Part shown: in pieces, positions 11,888 to 23,349 of the stretch
Layout of the letters: each line of letters opens with the position of its first letter
How positions within the stretch are numbered: position 1 is the first letter of the stretch
DNA from: Nemertoderma westbladi
Taxonomy: Eukaryota; Xenacoelomorpha; Nemertodermatida; Nemertodermatidae
Assembly: GCA_032718475.1 (NCBI GenBank)
Contig: JAUCBJ010009122.1
Span: 1-38,282, forward strand
DNA: 38,282 nucleotides
Direction: 5' to 3'
Notes under the pieces: model-generated
What the model was told of the DNA's origin: nothing
What the model saw: only the letters and a program-made list of their open reading frames with translations
Database searches by the model: none
Made by a program: the position numbers and the translations under genes

Positions 11888-13888
11888 GTATGGCAAATTA
11901 AGTAAAAACGATAATTAGGACAATTAACGTGGTTAAAAAGAGACAAAATTCAAAATATCATATATCGAATGTCTCATTAAAATCGTCATAGCGGTAGTTA
12001 TATACGGTTCATTAGATCAAGTCAAAGTATTGTCGGATGCAATTATGTTTGTCGAAAGATATTGCACTGTTGTCATAGCAATATTAACATAAACATAAAT
12101 AACCAAAGTAAGATTATACAAACTATAACGTGTTAAAAATGGGCCATTATAAGGGTCATAAATTGTTCCATATTATACATGTAAATTTATAAAATAGCTG
12201 TAGGAGGGAACATTGTATGTATTGTTAACTTGTATTTACGGGAAGCAGAGATAGAAAAGAATGGCAAGATATAGATGGGTTGTTTTTGACCCTATTGTAC
12301 CCCAATGTACCATATACTTATAATATTTATATATAACAAAGCCACTGAAGCTTAATTAAAATTGTTGCTATTTATTTTGTAAAAGTTACTAACTTGTATG
12401 AACATCAGTTGGTGTTGGGGTCATTGTTGTATCATCAACTATACCTAAAACACAACTCAAATGTGATTTATATGAATCTCTATTATATATTTAAAGTATA
12501 TTTAATACATTAATATTTGTACTTATTCATACTGGAGTATAATGGCAGCAACATTCAGACACCATTCTAAAGTTGGAGCAGAAGAGATTTCAATTTGTAG
12601 AGAGTTGAATTGAGGCCAATTGATGGACAATTGGCCATCACTGATTCACAGATTGACCTACAGCAGGCTGAGTGCACAGAAGTATACCGTAACGACCATC
12701 TGGCAAAGTTCGTCATGATCTGAAACTGGCAGAGTATAATTCCATCCACTTTGCTGTTGACTTTGACACCCTTTGAATTTCTCATTTTATTTCATAGATG
12801 ATTTTACAGCTACCATTTACTCTGGAACAACAGTAAACTGTCTGTAGTATTGCCAAGCCTAATATTTTATACAACATCAAATTCTATAGCATTCCATGAT
12901 GCTATACTTTATCAATGAAATACAACAGTAGAATGCAGGAATGAGTCTTCTATTTTATTTATTCATCCTTAAGGTACAGACTGGCAAAACTACTTATGAC
13001 CCAGATGCCCAAAGATTAAACATGTAGCGGACCAGGCTGGGCAGTTATCCTTAGTAGATAGAATGCATTTTAATGGAATGGTGCAGGAATTGGAGGATAG
13101 TTTCATTCATCTTCAAATCAGAGTTGGATTGTCGCCATAATAAGTTGCTTCTGGATTATTTATAGGTTGAAACGAGAGTCAGGAAGTTTGGCAATAGTAA
13201 GAATAGATTAAATGCGTTCACTATTTGCTATGGCACAGCTTTGCATACAATCGTGCAAACCACATGCCGGAAGGATCTTTAGATATACTTAGTTAATATC
13301 TTAGGGTAGTTATTCTTTGATTGTAATTCTTTATACATATTTGCAGAGCACTGGAATAACATTGTACTTGCTTTTGAGCGTCTGATAAGTGCCTTAATGT
13401 GATGGAACACAAAAAAATATATATTATATAATATAAATTATATAATATTAAAAATAAAATATTACTCTCATGTTATAAATATCACCCTTCAGTGGCCTCT
13501 TAGCTAAAAAAAGACATTGGGTTTACATATTTTCAATATCCATAAGCTCTTACGATTTCAAGCATTTTACCTCTATGGATGGAGTCGAATGCCTTCTTGA
13601 AGTCCACAAAAGTCATGACTGCGGGGAGATTCTTTGACTTAATTCCTATACTATAACATAGTTACTATAACAAACTGTAACAAATTTATACCTAATTAAA
13701 ATAACTCCAGTATTCAGCCCCAAAGAACTAATATCATTCATACATACATGTCTAAATTATTGGCCTGCATTTTGGGTAACCTACCAGTGACCTAAAATGC
13801 CTGTCTAACTTTAGGGGATAATTTAATTTAATTTAATTTGGTCTTAGCCGACAATATAAAAGAGAATTGCACAGTATATGTTATTCAC
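11888..13888. repeat. Array copy 7
   Basis: Full-length copy of 2001 bp with a 4-bp deletion near 12050 (tatgtttgtcg in place of tatgtttattgtcg, allowing for alignment). It mixes variants of copy 1 and copy 5. Candidate exon at 12394-12444. Confidence 0.95.
12394..12444 (-). CDS. Candidate Thr/Pro-rich exon, copy 7
   Basis: 51 nt, phase 1-1, GAT version. Borders intact. Confidence 0.48.
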
Positions 13889-15879
13889 GTATGGCAAATT
13901 AAGTAAAAACGATAATTAGGACAATTAACGTGGTTAAAAAGAGACAAAATTCAAAATATCACATATCGAATGTCTCATTAAAATCGTCATGGCGGTAGTT
14001 ATATACAGTTCATTAGATCAAGTCAAAGTATTGTCGGATGCAATTATGTTTATTGTCGAAAGATATTGCACTGTTGTCATAGCAATATTAAAATAAACAT
14101 AAATAACCAAAGTAAGATTATACAAACTATAACGTGTTGAAAATGGGCCATTACAAGGGTCATAAATTGTTCCATATTATACATGTAAATTTATAAAATA
14201 GCTGTAGGAGGGAACATTGTATGTATTGTTAACTTGTATTTACGGGAAGCAGAGATAGGAAAGAATGGCAAGATATTGATGGGTTGTTTTTGACCCCATT
14301 CTACCCCAATGTACCATAGACTTATAATATTTATATATAACAAAGCCACTGAAGCTTAATTAAAATTGTTGCTATTTATTTTGTAAAAGTTACTAACTTG
14401 TATGAACATCAGTTGGTGTTGGGGTCATTGTTGTGTCATCAACTATACCTAAAACACAACCCAAATGTGATTTATATGAATCTCATTATATATTTACAGT
14501 ACATTTAATACATTAATATTTGAACTATTCATACTGGAGTATAATGGCAGCAACATTCAGACACCATTCTAAAGTTGGAGCAGAAGAGATTTCAATTTCT
14601 AGAGAGTTGAATTGAGGCCAATTGATGGACAATTGGCCATCACTGATTCACAACAGATTGACCTACAGCAGGCTGAGTGCACAGAAGTATACCGTAACGA
14701 CCATCTGGCAAAGTTTGTCATGATCTGAAACTGGCAGAGTATAATTCCATCCACTTTGCTGTTGACTTTGACACCCTTTGAATTTCTCCTTTTATTTCAT
14801 AGATGATTTTACAGCTACCATTTACTCTGGAACAATAGTAAACTGTCTGTAGTATTGCTAAGCCTAATATTTTATACAACATCAAATTCTATAGCATTCC
14901 ATGATGCTATACTTTATCAATGAAATACAACAGTAGAATGCAGGAATGAGTCTTCCATTTTATTTATTCATCCTTAAGGTACAGACTGGCAAAACTACTT
15001 ATGACCCAGATGCCCACAGATTAAACATGTAGCGGACCAGGCTGGGCAGTTATCCTTAGTAGATAGAATGCATTTTAATGGAATGGTGCAGGAATTGGAG
15101 GATAGTTTTATTCATCTTCAACTCAGAGTTGGATTGTCGCCATAATAAGTTGCTTCTGGATTATTTATAGGTTGAAACGAGAGTCAGGAAGTTTGGCAAT
15201 AGTAAGAATAGATTCAATGCGTTCACTATTTGCTATGGCACAGCTTTGCATACAATCGTGCAAACCACATGCCGGAAGGATCTTTAGATATACTTAGTTA
15301 ATATCTTAGGGTAGTTATTCTTTGATTGTACTTCTTTATACATATTTGCAGAGCACTGGAATAACATTGTACTTGCTTTTGAGCGTCTGATTAGTGCCTT
15401 AATGTGATGGAACACAAAAAAATATATATTATATAATATTAAAAATAAAATATTACTCTCATGTTATAAATATGACCCTTCAGTGGCCTCTGAGCTAAAA
15501 AAAGACATTGGGTTTACATATTTTCAATATCCATAAGCTCTTACGATTTCAAGCATTTTACCTCTATGGATGGAGTCGAATGCCTTCTTGAAGTCCACAA
15601 AAGTCATGACTACGGGGAGATTCTTTGACTTAATTCCTATACTATAACATAGTTACTATAACAAACTGTAACAAATTTATACCTAATTAAAATAACTCCA
15701 GTATTCAGCCCCAAAGAACTAATATCATTCATACATACATGTCTAAATTATTGGCCTGCATTTTGGGTAACCTACCAGTGACCTAAAATGCCTGTCTAAC
15801 TTTAGGGGATAATTTAATTTAATTTAATTTGGTCTTAGCCGACAATATAAAAGAGAATTGCACAGTATATGTTATTCAC
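13889..15879. repeat. Array copy 8
   Basis: 1991 bp. It resembles copy 5 but has lost ~14 bp between two direct copies of attatataat in the AT-rich block near 15430, a typical slippage deletion. Candidate exon at 14398-14448. Confidence 0.95.
14398..14448 (-). CDS. Candidate Thr/Pro-rich exon, copy 8
   Basis: 51 nt, phase 1-1, GAC version. Borders intact. Confidence 0.48.
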
Positions 15880-17761
15880 GTATGGCAAATTAAGTAAAAA
15901 CGATAATTAGGACAATTAACCTGGTTAAAAAGAGACAAAATTCAAAATATCACATATCGAATGTCTCATTAAAATCGTCATAGCGGTAGTTATATACGGT
16001 TCATTAGATCAAGTCAAAGTATTGTCGGATGCAATTATGTTTATTGTCGAAAGATAATGCACTGTTGTCATAGCAATATTAAAATAAACATAAATAACCA
16101 AAGTAAGATTATACAAACTAAAACTTGTTTTCAAAATGGGCCATTATAAGGGTCATAAATTGTTCCATATTATACATGTAAATTTATAAAATAGCTGTAG
16201 AAGGGAACATTGTATGTATTGTTAACTTGTATTTACGGGAACCAGAGATAGAAAATAATGGCAAGATATTGATGAGTTGTTTTTGACCCCATTGCACCCC
16301 AATGTACCATATACTTATAATATTTATATATAACAAAGCCACTGAAGCTTAATTAAAATTGTTGCTATTTGTAAAAGTTACTAACTTGTATGAACATCAG
16401 TTGGTGTTGGGGTCATTGTTGTATCATCAACTATACCTAAAACACAACCCAAATGTGATTTATATGAATCTCATTATATATTTAAATTACATTTAATACA
16501 TTAATATTTGTACTTATTCATACTGGAGTATAAATAATGGCAGCAACATTCAGACACCATTCTAAAGTTGGAGCAGAAGAGATTTCAATTTCTAGAGAGT
16601 TGAATTGAGGCCAATTGATGGAAAATTGGCCATCACTGATTCACAACAGATTGACCTACAGCAGGCTGAGTGCACAGAAGTATACCGTAACGACCATCTG
16701 GCAAAGTTCGTCATGATCTGAAACTGGCAGAGTATAATTCCATCCACTTTGCTGTTGACTTTGACACCCTTTGAATTTCTCATTTTATTTCTTAAATGAT
16801 TTTACAGCTACCATTTACTCTGGAACAACAGTAAAATGTCTTTAGTATTGCTAAGCCTAATATTTTATACAACATCAAATTCTATAGCATTCAACGATGC
16901 TATACTTTATCAATGAAATACAACAGTAGAATGCAGGAATGAGTCTTCCATTTTATTTATTCGTCCTTAAGGTACAGACTGGCAAAACTACTTATGACCC
17001 AGATGCCCACAGATTAAATATGTAGCGGACCAGGCTGGGCAGTTATCCTTAGTAGATAGAATGCATTTTAATGGAAAGGTGCAGGAATTGGAGGATAGTT
17101 TTATTCATCTTCAACTCAGAGTTGGAGTGTCGCCATAATAAGTTGCTTCTGGATTATTTATAGGTTGAAACGAGAGTCAGGAAGTTTGGCAATAGTAAGA
17201 ATAGATTCAATGCGTTCACTATTTGCTATGGCACAGCTTTGCATACAATCGTGCAAACCACATGCCGGAAGGATCTTTAGAGATACTTAGTTAATATCTT
17301 AGGGTAGTTAGTCTTTGATTGTACTTCTTTATACATATTTGCAGAGCACTGGAATAACATCGTACTTGCTTTTGAGTGTCTGATAAGTGCCTTAATGTGA
17401 TGGAACACAAAAAAATATATATTATATAATATAAATTATATAATATTAAAAATAAAATATTACTCTCATGTTATAAATATGACCCTTCAGTGGCCTCTGA
17501 GCTAAAAAAGACATTGGGTTTACATATTTTCAATATCCATAAGCTCTTACGATTTCAAGCATTTTACCTCTATGGATGGAGTCGAATGCCTTCTTGAAGT
17601 CCACAAAAGTCATGACTACTGGGAGATTCTTTGACTTAATTCCTATACTATAACATAGTTACTATAACAAACTGTAACAAATTTATACCTAATTAAAATA
17701 ACTCCAGTAATCAGCCCCAAAGAACTAATATCATTCATACATACATGTCTAAATTATTGGC
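15880..17761. repeat. Array copy 9, cut by assembly gap
   Basis: Continuous until the N run. It shares private changes with copy 10 (gctgtagaaggg, gaaccagagata, loss of tattt before gtaaaagttac), so these two appear to be the most recent duplicates. Candidate exon at 16386-16436. Confidence 0.95.
16386..16436 (-). CDS. Candidate Thr/Pro-rich exon, copy 9
   Basis: 51 nt, phase 1-1, GAT version. Borders intact, although a 5-bp deletion lies just beyond the donor side. Confidence 0.48.
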
Positions 17762-17861
17762 NNNNNNNNNNNNNNNNNNNNNNNNNNNNNNNNNNNNNNN
17801 NNNNNNNNNNNNNNNNNNNNNNNNNNNNNNNNNNNNNNNNNNNNNNNNNNNNNNNNNNNNN
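17762..17861. other. Assembly gap (100 N)
   Basis: A run of exactly 100 N, the usual placeholder for a gap of unknown size. At least ~160 bp of array unit, and possibly whole array copies or the 5' part of the LINE, could be missing here. Confidence 0.99.
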
Positions 17862-19706
17862 GTGGTGGTACGTAACGTATAATTAATTAACGTAAATAAT
17901 TAACGTATAATTATACGGTGATGGGTGAGGGGAAGCGGCTCGGGTTGGAGATCAACCCTAAGAAGACCGAGCTTTTTATAGTTGGAGAGGTCTCCAATTC
18001 GATCCGTCTGGAGATCGCTGCGGAGTTCGAGACGGTGTGCCCAGGCATCCTTACCACCTCGCTCGAAGATCTAGAGATGCTCGGTGCACCCATCGGCGAC
18101 TCCGCTATGGTCTCCTGTCTCCGCGAGAAGATCAGCGACCTCTCCACCCTCGCCAAACGACTCCCTCTCCTGGATGCGCACCACGCGTTCTACCTTTTAA
18201 AGAACGCTTTTGCCATCCCTCGTCTGGTCTACTTCCTTCGGGCTGCCCCGTGTTTCACACACCAGGAGCTCCTTAAGGAGTATGATCGGACGCTCCGTGG
18301 AGCGCTCCAGGAGATCACCAACTGTGACATGGGGGGTAAATCGTGGGACCAGGCCTGTCTCCCAGTTCGGATGGGTGGCCTGGGGATCAGTTCAGCATGC
18401 GTGCTCGCTCCTTCCGCTTTCATTGCCTCAGCGGCTGCATGCTCCGATCTCTCAGGCCGCCTATTTAGAACGGACGGGAGCCACCCCGATTCTGCAATTG
18501 CCCTCGCTACCAACGCGCGGGACGCACAACTTCCAACTTTTACAGACACTCACGTTCCCACTGCCACCGCACCTACACCATCACTCACTTCTCCCACTGA
18601 CACCACATCCACAGTTACTTCCCACACTGGCACCACACCACCTGCCACTTCCTCCACTGACGCCATACAACGTGTCCTGATACAGCCGGTCCACGAGGCG
18701 TCCCTTGCTTCCATCCGCGAGGGGGCACTGCCACTCGATACTGCGCGCCTAAATTGTATCAAGAACGATGTGTCGGGTTGCTGGCTTGAGGCCATTCCGG
18801 TCAGCTCGCTGGGCCTGAAACTTACGGGCGCGCAGTTGCAAGTAGCAGCCGCAATACGCCTTGGTAGCCCGGTCACCGAGCCTCACAAATGCGCCCGCTG
18901 TGACGACCCAGTCGCACCCAACGGTCTCCATGGCCTCTCCTGTAAGAGGAGCGCTGGGCGACACGCACGCCACGCCATGGTCAATGACCTGGTTAAGCGT
19001 GCGTTGACCAGCTGCAGGATCCCAGCTATGCTGGAACCTCCAGGCCTCTGCAGGAGTGGCGGGAAGCGAGTCGACGGAGTAACCATGGTTCCATGGAAAC
19101 ATGGTAAATCCGTCACTTGGGATGCGACTGTGGTAGATCCCCTTTGTCCCAGCCACATACACCTTGCCCTGACTGCTGGGGGTCGCGTTGCGGAGGTGGC
19201 TGAGGAGAAGAAAACAGCCAAATACCGGGAGCTAGTCGACCGGGGCTACATCTTCTCCCCGGTTGCCTTTGAGACCTACGGCTGTCCGGGCTCTTCCACT
19301 CGCAGTTTCCTGAAGGAGATCGGCGACCGTATACGTAGTGTCACCAACGAGCCGCGGTCGCACCGATTCCTCCTACAGAGGCTCCTCATTGCCATTCAGA
19401 TCGGCAATGCCGCTTCGATCTTAGGATCGATTAGGTCCACGGACGAGGGTCTGTTGGACCTCGTCTCCTAGGCTCCTCCACTTGCGTTCCCCGCTCCCCC
19501 TATCCCATCTCCCCTCCCCCCTTATAACTCTTATTCCCCCGCCCCCTTTGTAATTTGTCTCTATTCTGAGATGCTTTTTATAATTTGTGCTTCATTATTG
19601 TAGTATTTCTATTTGTTTGTAATAATTAACTTTCTTAATTGTTTTAGTTTTAATTGGAACAAATTAATAGCAGAAATGCAAATAATAACTAAATATAAAA
19701 AAAAAC
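17862..19706 (+). mobile_element. Non-LTR retrotransposon insertion, 5' truncated
   Basis: The element comprises the 517-codon ORF, a C-rich 3' UTR from 19472 and an A-rich tail (aaatataaaaaaaaac) that abuts array sequence at attaacgtgg. The 5' side (17862-17917) is AT-rich and holds attaacgt twice (near 17886 and 17901), the same octamer found at the 3' junction. This fits a target-site duplication with scrambled or filled 5' junction, and the exact 5' end is uncertain because of the gap. It interrupts an array unit in plus orientation. Confidence 0.85.
17918..19471 (+). CDS. 5'-truncated LINE ORF: RT C-terminal part plus zinc-knuckle and nuclease-like domain
   Basis: An uninterrupted 517-codon frame. 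Residues 1-60 begin just after the RT active site: the GLEINPKKTE string matches RT motif D. Residues 60-200 are the thumb/connection region typical of a family widespread in invertebrate genomes (FAIPRLVYFLRAAPCF, RMGGLGISSA). Residues ~205-253 are a Thr/Pro/Ser-rich linker. Residues ~322-355 carry C-x2-C, then a Cys and His-rich stretch (CARCDDP, LHGLSCKRSAGRHARH). Residues ~382-440 (KRVDGVT, WDATVVDP, EEKKTAKY) resemble a PD-(D/E)xK restriction-like endonuclease with D, D, E-x-K spacing; that assignment is inference. The GTG/ATG start is only where the frame opens; the upstream RT palm is missing. GC content is far above the surrounding array, pointing to recent insertion of foreign sequence. 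Confidence 0.88.
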   Translation: MMGEGKRLGLEINPKKTELFIVGEVSNSIRLEIAAEFETVCPGILTTSLEDLEMLGAPIGDSAMVSCLREKISDLSTLAKRLPLLDAHHAFYLLKNAFAIPRLVYFLRAAPCFTHQELLKEYDRTLRGALQEITNCDMGGKSWDQACLPVRMGGLGISSACVLAPSAFIASAAACSDLSGRLFRTDGSHPDSAIALATNARDAQLPTFTDTHVPTATAPTPSLTSPTDTTSTVTSHTGTTPPATSSTDAIQRVLIQPVHEASLASIREGALPLDTARLNCIKNDVSGCWLEAIPVSSLGLKLTGAQLQVAAAIRLGSPVTEPHKCARCDDPVAPNGLHGLSCKRSAGRHARHAMVNDLVKRALTSCRIPAMLEPPGLCRSGGKRVDGVTMVPWKHGKSVTWDATVVDPLCPSHIHLALTAGGRVAEVAEEKKTAKYRELVDRGYIFSPVAFETYGCPGSSTRSFLKEIGDRIRSVTNEPRSHRFLLQRLLIAIQIGNAASILGSIRSTDEGLLDLVS

Positions 19707-21672
19707 ATTAACGTGGTTAAAAAGAGACAAAATTCAAAATATCACATATCGAATGTCTCATTAAAATCGTCATAGCGGTAGTTATATACGGTTCATTAGA
19801 TCAAGTCAAAGTATTGTCGGATGCAATTATGTTTATTGTCGAAAGATAATGCACTGTTGTCATAGCAATATTAAAATAAACATAAATAACCAAAGTAAGA
19901 TTATACAAACTAAAACATGTTTTCAAAATGGGCCATTATAAGGGTCATAAATTGTTCCATATTATACATGTAAATTTATAAAATAGCTGTAGAAGGGAAC
20001 ATTGTATGTATTGTTAACTTGTATTTACGGGAACCAGAGATAAAAATAATGGCAAGATATTGATGAGTTGTTTTTGACCCCATTGCACCCCAATGTACCA
20101 TATACTTATAATATTTATATATAACAAAGCCACTGAAGCTTAATTAAAATTGTTGCTATTTGTAAAAGTTACTAACTTGTATGAACATCAGTTGGTGTTG
20201 GGGTCATTGTTGTATCATCAACTATACCTAAAACACAACCCAAATGTGATTTATATGAATCTCATTATATATTTAAATTACATTTAATACATTAATATTT
20301 GTACTTATTCATACTGGAGTATAATGGCAGCAACATTCAGACACCATTCTAAAGTTGGAGCAGAAGAGATTTCAATTTCTAGAGAGTTGAATTGAGGCCA
20401 ATTGATGGAAAATTGGCCATCACTGATTCACAACAGATTGACCTACAGCAGGCTGAGTGCACAGAAGTATACCGTAACGACCATCTGGCAAAGTTCGTCA
20501 TGATCTGAAACTGGCAGAGTATAATTCCATCCACTTTGCTGTTGACTTTGACACCCTTTGAATTTCTCATTTTATTTCATAGATGATTTTACAGCTACCA
20601 TTTACTCTGGAACAACAGTAAAATGTCTTTAGTATTGCTAAGCCTAATATTTTATACAACATCAAATTCTATAGCATTCCATGATGCTATACCTTATCAA
20701 TAAAATACAACAGTAGAATGCAGGAATGAGTCTTCCATTTTATTTATTCGTCCTTAAGGTACAGACTGGCAAAACTACTTATGACCCAGATGCCCACAGA
20801 TTAAATATGTAGCGGACCAGTCTGGGCAGTTATCCTTAGTAGATAGAATGCATTTTAATGGAATGGTGCAGGAATTGGAAGATAGTTTTATTCATCTTCA
20901 ACTCAGAGTTGGAGTGTCGCCATAATAAGTTGCTTCTGGATTATTTATAGGTTGAAACGAGAGTCAGGAAGTTTGGCAATAGTAAGAATAGATTCAATGC
21001 GTTCACTATTTGCTATGGCACAGCTTTGCATACAATCGTCAAACCACATGCTGGAAGGATCTTTAGATATACTTAGTTAATATCTTAGGGTAGTTATTCT
21101 TTGATTGTACTTCTTTATACATATTTGCAGAGCACTGGAATAACATTGTACTTGCTTTTGAGCGTCTGATAAGTGCCTTAATGTGATGGAACACAAAAAA
21201 ATATATATTATATAATATCAATTATATAATATTAAAAATAAAATATTACTCTCATGTTATAAATATGACCCTTCAGTGGCCTCTGAGCTAAAAAAATACA
21301 TTGGGTTTACATATTTTCAATATCCATAAGCTCTTACGATTTCAAGCATTTTACCTCTATGGATGGAGTCGAATGCCTTCTTGAAGTCCACAAAAGTCAT
21401 GACTACGGGGAGATTCTTTGACTTAATTCGTATACTATAACATAGTTACTATAACAAACTGTAACAAATTTATACCTAATTAAAATAACTCCAGTATTCA
21501 GCCCCAAAGAACTAATATCATTCATACATACATGTCTAAATTATTGGCCTGCATTTTGGGTAACCTACCAGTGACCTAAAATGCCTGTCTAACTTTAGGG
21601 GATAATTTAATTTAATTTAATTTGGTCTTAGCCGACAATATAAAAGAGAATTGCACAGTAAATGTTATTCAC
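19707..21672. repeat. Array copy 10
   Basis: Resumes at attaacgtgg, about unit position 38, directly after the A-rich tail of the LINE insertion. Sister of copy 9 by shared variants. Candidate exon at 20177-20227. Confidence 0.95.
20177..20227 (-). CDS. Candidate Thr/Pro-rich exon, copy 10
   Basis: 51 nt, phase 1-1, GAT version of the second Asp codon. Splice-like borders intact. Confidence 0.48.
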
Positions 21673-22183
21673 GTATGGCAAATTAAGTAAAAACGATAAT
21701 TAGGACAATTAACGTGGTTAAAAAGAGACAAAATTCAAAATATCACATATCGAATGTCTCATTAAAATCGTCATAGCGGTAGTTATTTACGGTTCACTAG
21801 ATCAAGTCAAAGTATTGTCGGATGCAATTATCTTTATTGTCAAAAGATAATGCACTGTTGTCATAGCAATATTAAAATAAACATAAATAACCAAAGTAAG
21901 ATTATACAAACTAAAACATGTTTTCAAAATGGGCCAATATAAGGGTCATAAATTGTTCCATATTATACATGTAAATTTATAAAATAGCTGTAGGAGGGAA
22001 CATTGTATGTATTGTTAACTTGTATTTACGGGAAGCAGAGATAGAAAAGAATGGCAAGATATTGATGGGTTGTTTTTGACCCCATTCTACCCCAATGTAC
22101 CATAGACTTATAATATTTATATATAACAAAGCCACTGAAGCTTAATTAAAATTGTTGCTATTTATTTTGTAAAAGTTACTAAC

Positions 22184-22234
22184 TTGTATGAACATCAGTT
22201 GGTGTTGGGGTCATTGTTGTGTCATCAACTATAC
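22184..22234 (-). CDS. Candidate Thr/Pro-rich 17-codon exon, copy 11 (first in transcription order)
   Basis: On the minus strand, a T-rich tract ending in ttttag precedes 51 nt that are followed by gttagt, a good 5' splice site. Only one frame is open, with phase 1 at both ends. It reads IVDDTTMTPTPTDVHT, and the junction codon would be AGT (Ser) when two copies are spliced together. The result is a 17-residue Thr/Pro-rich repeat with six Thr, the composition of O-glycosylated mucin-like stalks. The borders and frame are kept in all eleven copies. Across copies the only variable base in the segment is a GAT/GAC Asp codon, which is silent. The phase matches the upstream EGF exon at 23658-23780. 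What is seen is the open segment and its borders; that it is spliced and translated is inference. It could be chance in a conserved satellite. Confidence 0.5.
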
Positions 22235-22422
22235 CTAAAACACAACCCAAATGTGATTTATATGAATCTCATTATATATTTACAGTATATTTAATACATT
22301 AATATTTGTACTTATTCATACTGGAGTATAATGGCAGCAACATTCAGACACCATTCTAAAGTTGGAGCAGAAGAGATTTCAATTTCTAGAGAGTTGAATT
22401 GAGGCCAATTGATGGACAATTG

Positions 22423-22443
22423 CCCCCCCCCCCCCCCCCCCCC
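22423..22443. repeat. 21-C homopolymer replacing unit sequence
   Basis: Other copies read gacaattggccatcactgatt here. In copy 11 the central bases are replaced by 21 C. The change happens to fuse two minus-strand frames into a 92-codon ORF. It may be a real expansion or a base-calling or assembly artefact. Confidence 0.9.
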
Positions 22444-23349
22444 TGATTCACAACAGATTGACCTACAGCAGGCTGAGTGCACAGAAGTATACCGTAACGA
22501 CCATCTGGCCAAGTTCGTCATGATCTGAAACTGGCAGAGTATAATTCCATCCACTTTGCTGTTGACTTTGACACCCTTTGAATTTCTCATTTTATTTCAT
22601 AGATGATTTTACAGCTACCATTTACTCTGGAACAACAGTAAACTGTCTGTAGTATTGCTAAGCCTAATATTTTATACAACATCAAATTCTATAGCATTCC
22701 ATAATGCCATACTTTATCAATGAAATACAACAGTAGAATGCAGGAATGAGTCTTCCATTTTATTTATTCATCATTAAGGTACAGACTGGCAAAACTACTT
22801 ATGACCCAGATGCCCACATATTAAACATGTAGCGGACCAGGGTGGGCAGTTATCCTTAGTAGATAGAATGCATTTTAATGGAATGATGCAGGAATTGGAG
22901 GATAGTTTTATTCATCTTCAACTCAGAGTTGGAGTGTCGCCATAATAAAGTTGCTTCTGGATTATTTACAGGTTGAAACGAGAGTCAGGAAGTTTGGCAA
23001 TAGTAAGAATAGATTCAATGCGTTCACTATTTGCTATGGCACAGATTTGCATACAATCGTGCAAACCACATGCTGGAAGGATCTTTAGATATACTTAGTT
23101 AATATCTTAGGGTAGTTATTCTTTGATTGTACTTCATACATATTTGCAGAGCACTGGAATAACATTGTACTTGCTTTTGAGCGTCTGATAAGTGCCTTCA
23201 TTTGATGGAACACAAAAAAATATATATTATATAATATAAATTATATAATATTAAAAATAAAAATAAAATATGACTCTCATGTTAAAATATGACCTTTCAG
23301 TGGCTGCTGAGCTAAAAAAAAGACATTGGGTTTACATATTTTTAATATC

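Larger units (their letters stand above)
1..23349. repeat. ~2.0 kb tandem array, about 11 copies
   Basis: The same ~2004-bp sequence returns at 1, 2005, 4008, 6013, 7036, 9041, 11888, 13889, 15880, ~19707 and 21673, marked by the string gtatggcaaattaag (lost at 19707). Copies are nearly identical over most of their length and differ by scattered substitutions and small indels. Copy 4 is shortened, copy 6 carries a MITE-like insert, copy 9 is cut by an assembly gap and LINE insertion, and copy 11 is cut at the array edge. Variants are shared in a mosaic way, which suggests unequal crossover or gene conversion. The array runs off the left end of the window. The collapsed or true copy number is uncertain because of the gap. 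Confidence 0.97.
21673..23349. repeat. Array copy 11, edge copy
   Basis: The last copy. It stops at unit position ~1650 in tttacatatttttaatatc, a string that recurs at 23535-23553. An uninterrupted 21-C run replaces about 8 bases seen in the other copies (22423-22443). It is the most diverged copy near its right end, as expected for an array edge. Candidate exon at 22184-22234. Confidence 0.93.

Noticed and set aside
18229-19221. Minus-strand ORFs of 106-137 codons
   Set aside because: Antisense shadows of the GC-rich LINE ORF.
22312-22590. 92-codon minus-strand ORF with a poly-Gly stretch
   Set aside because: Produced by the 21-C run that joins two frames; probably artefact or private mutation.
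1-23349. CRISPR-like or integron-like array
   Set aside because: The repeat unit is 2 kb with no short repeat-spacer alternation, and the context is eukaryotic.
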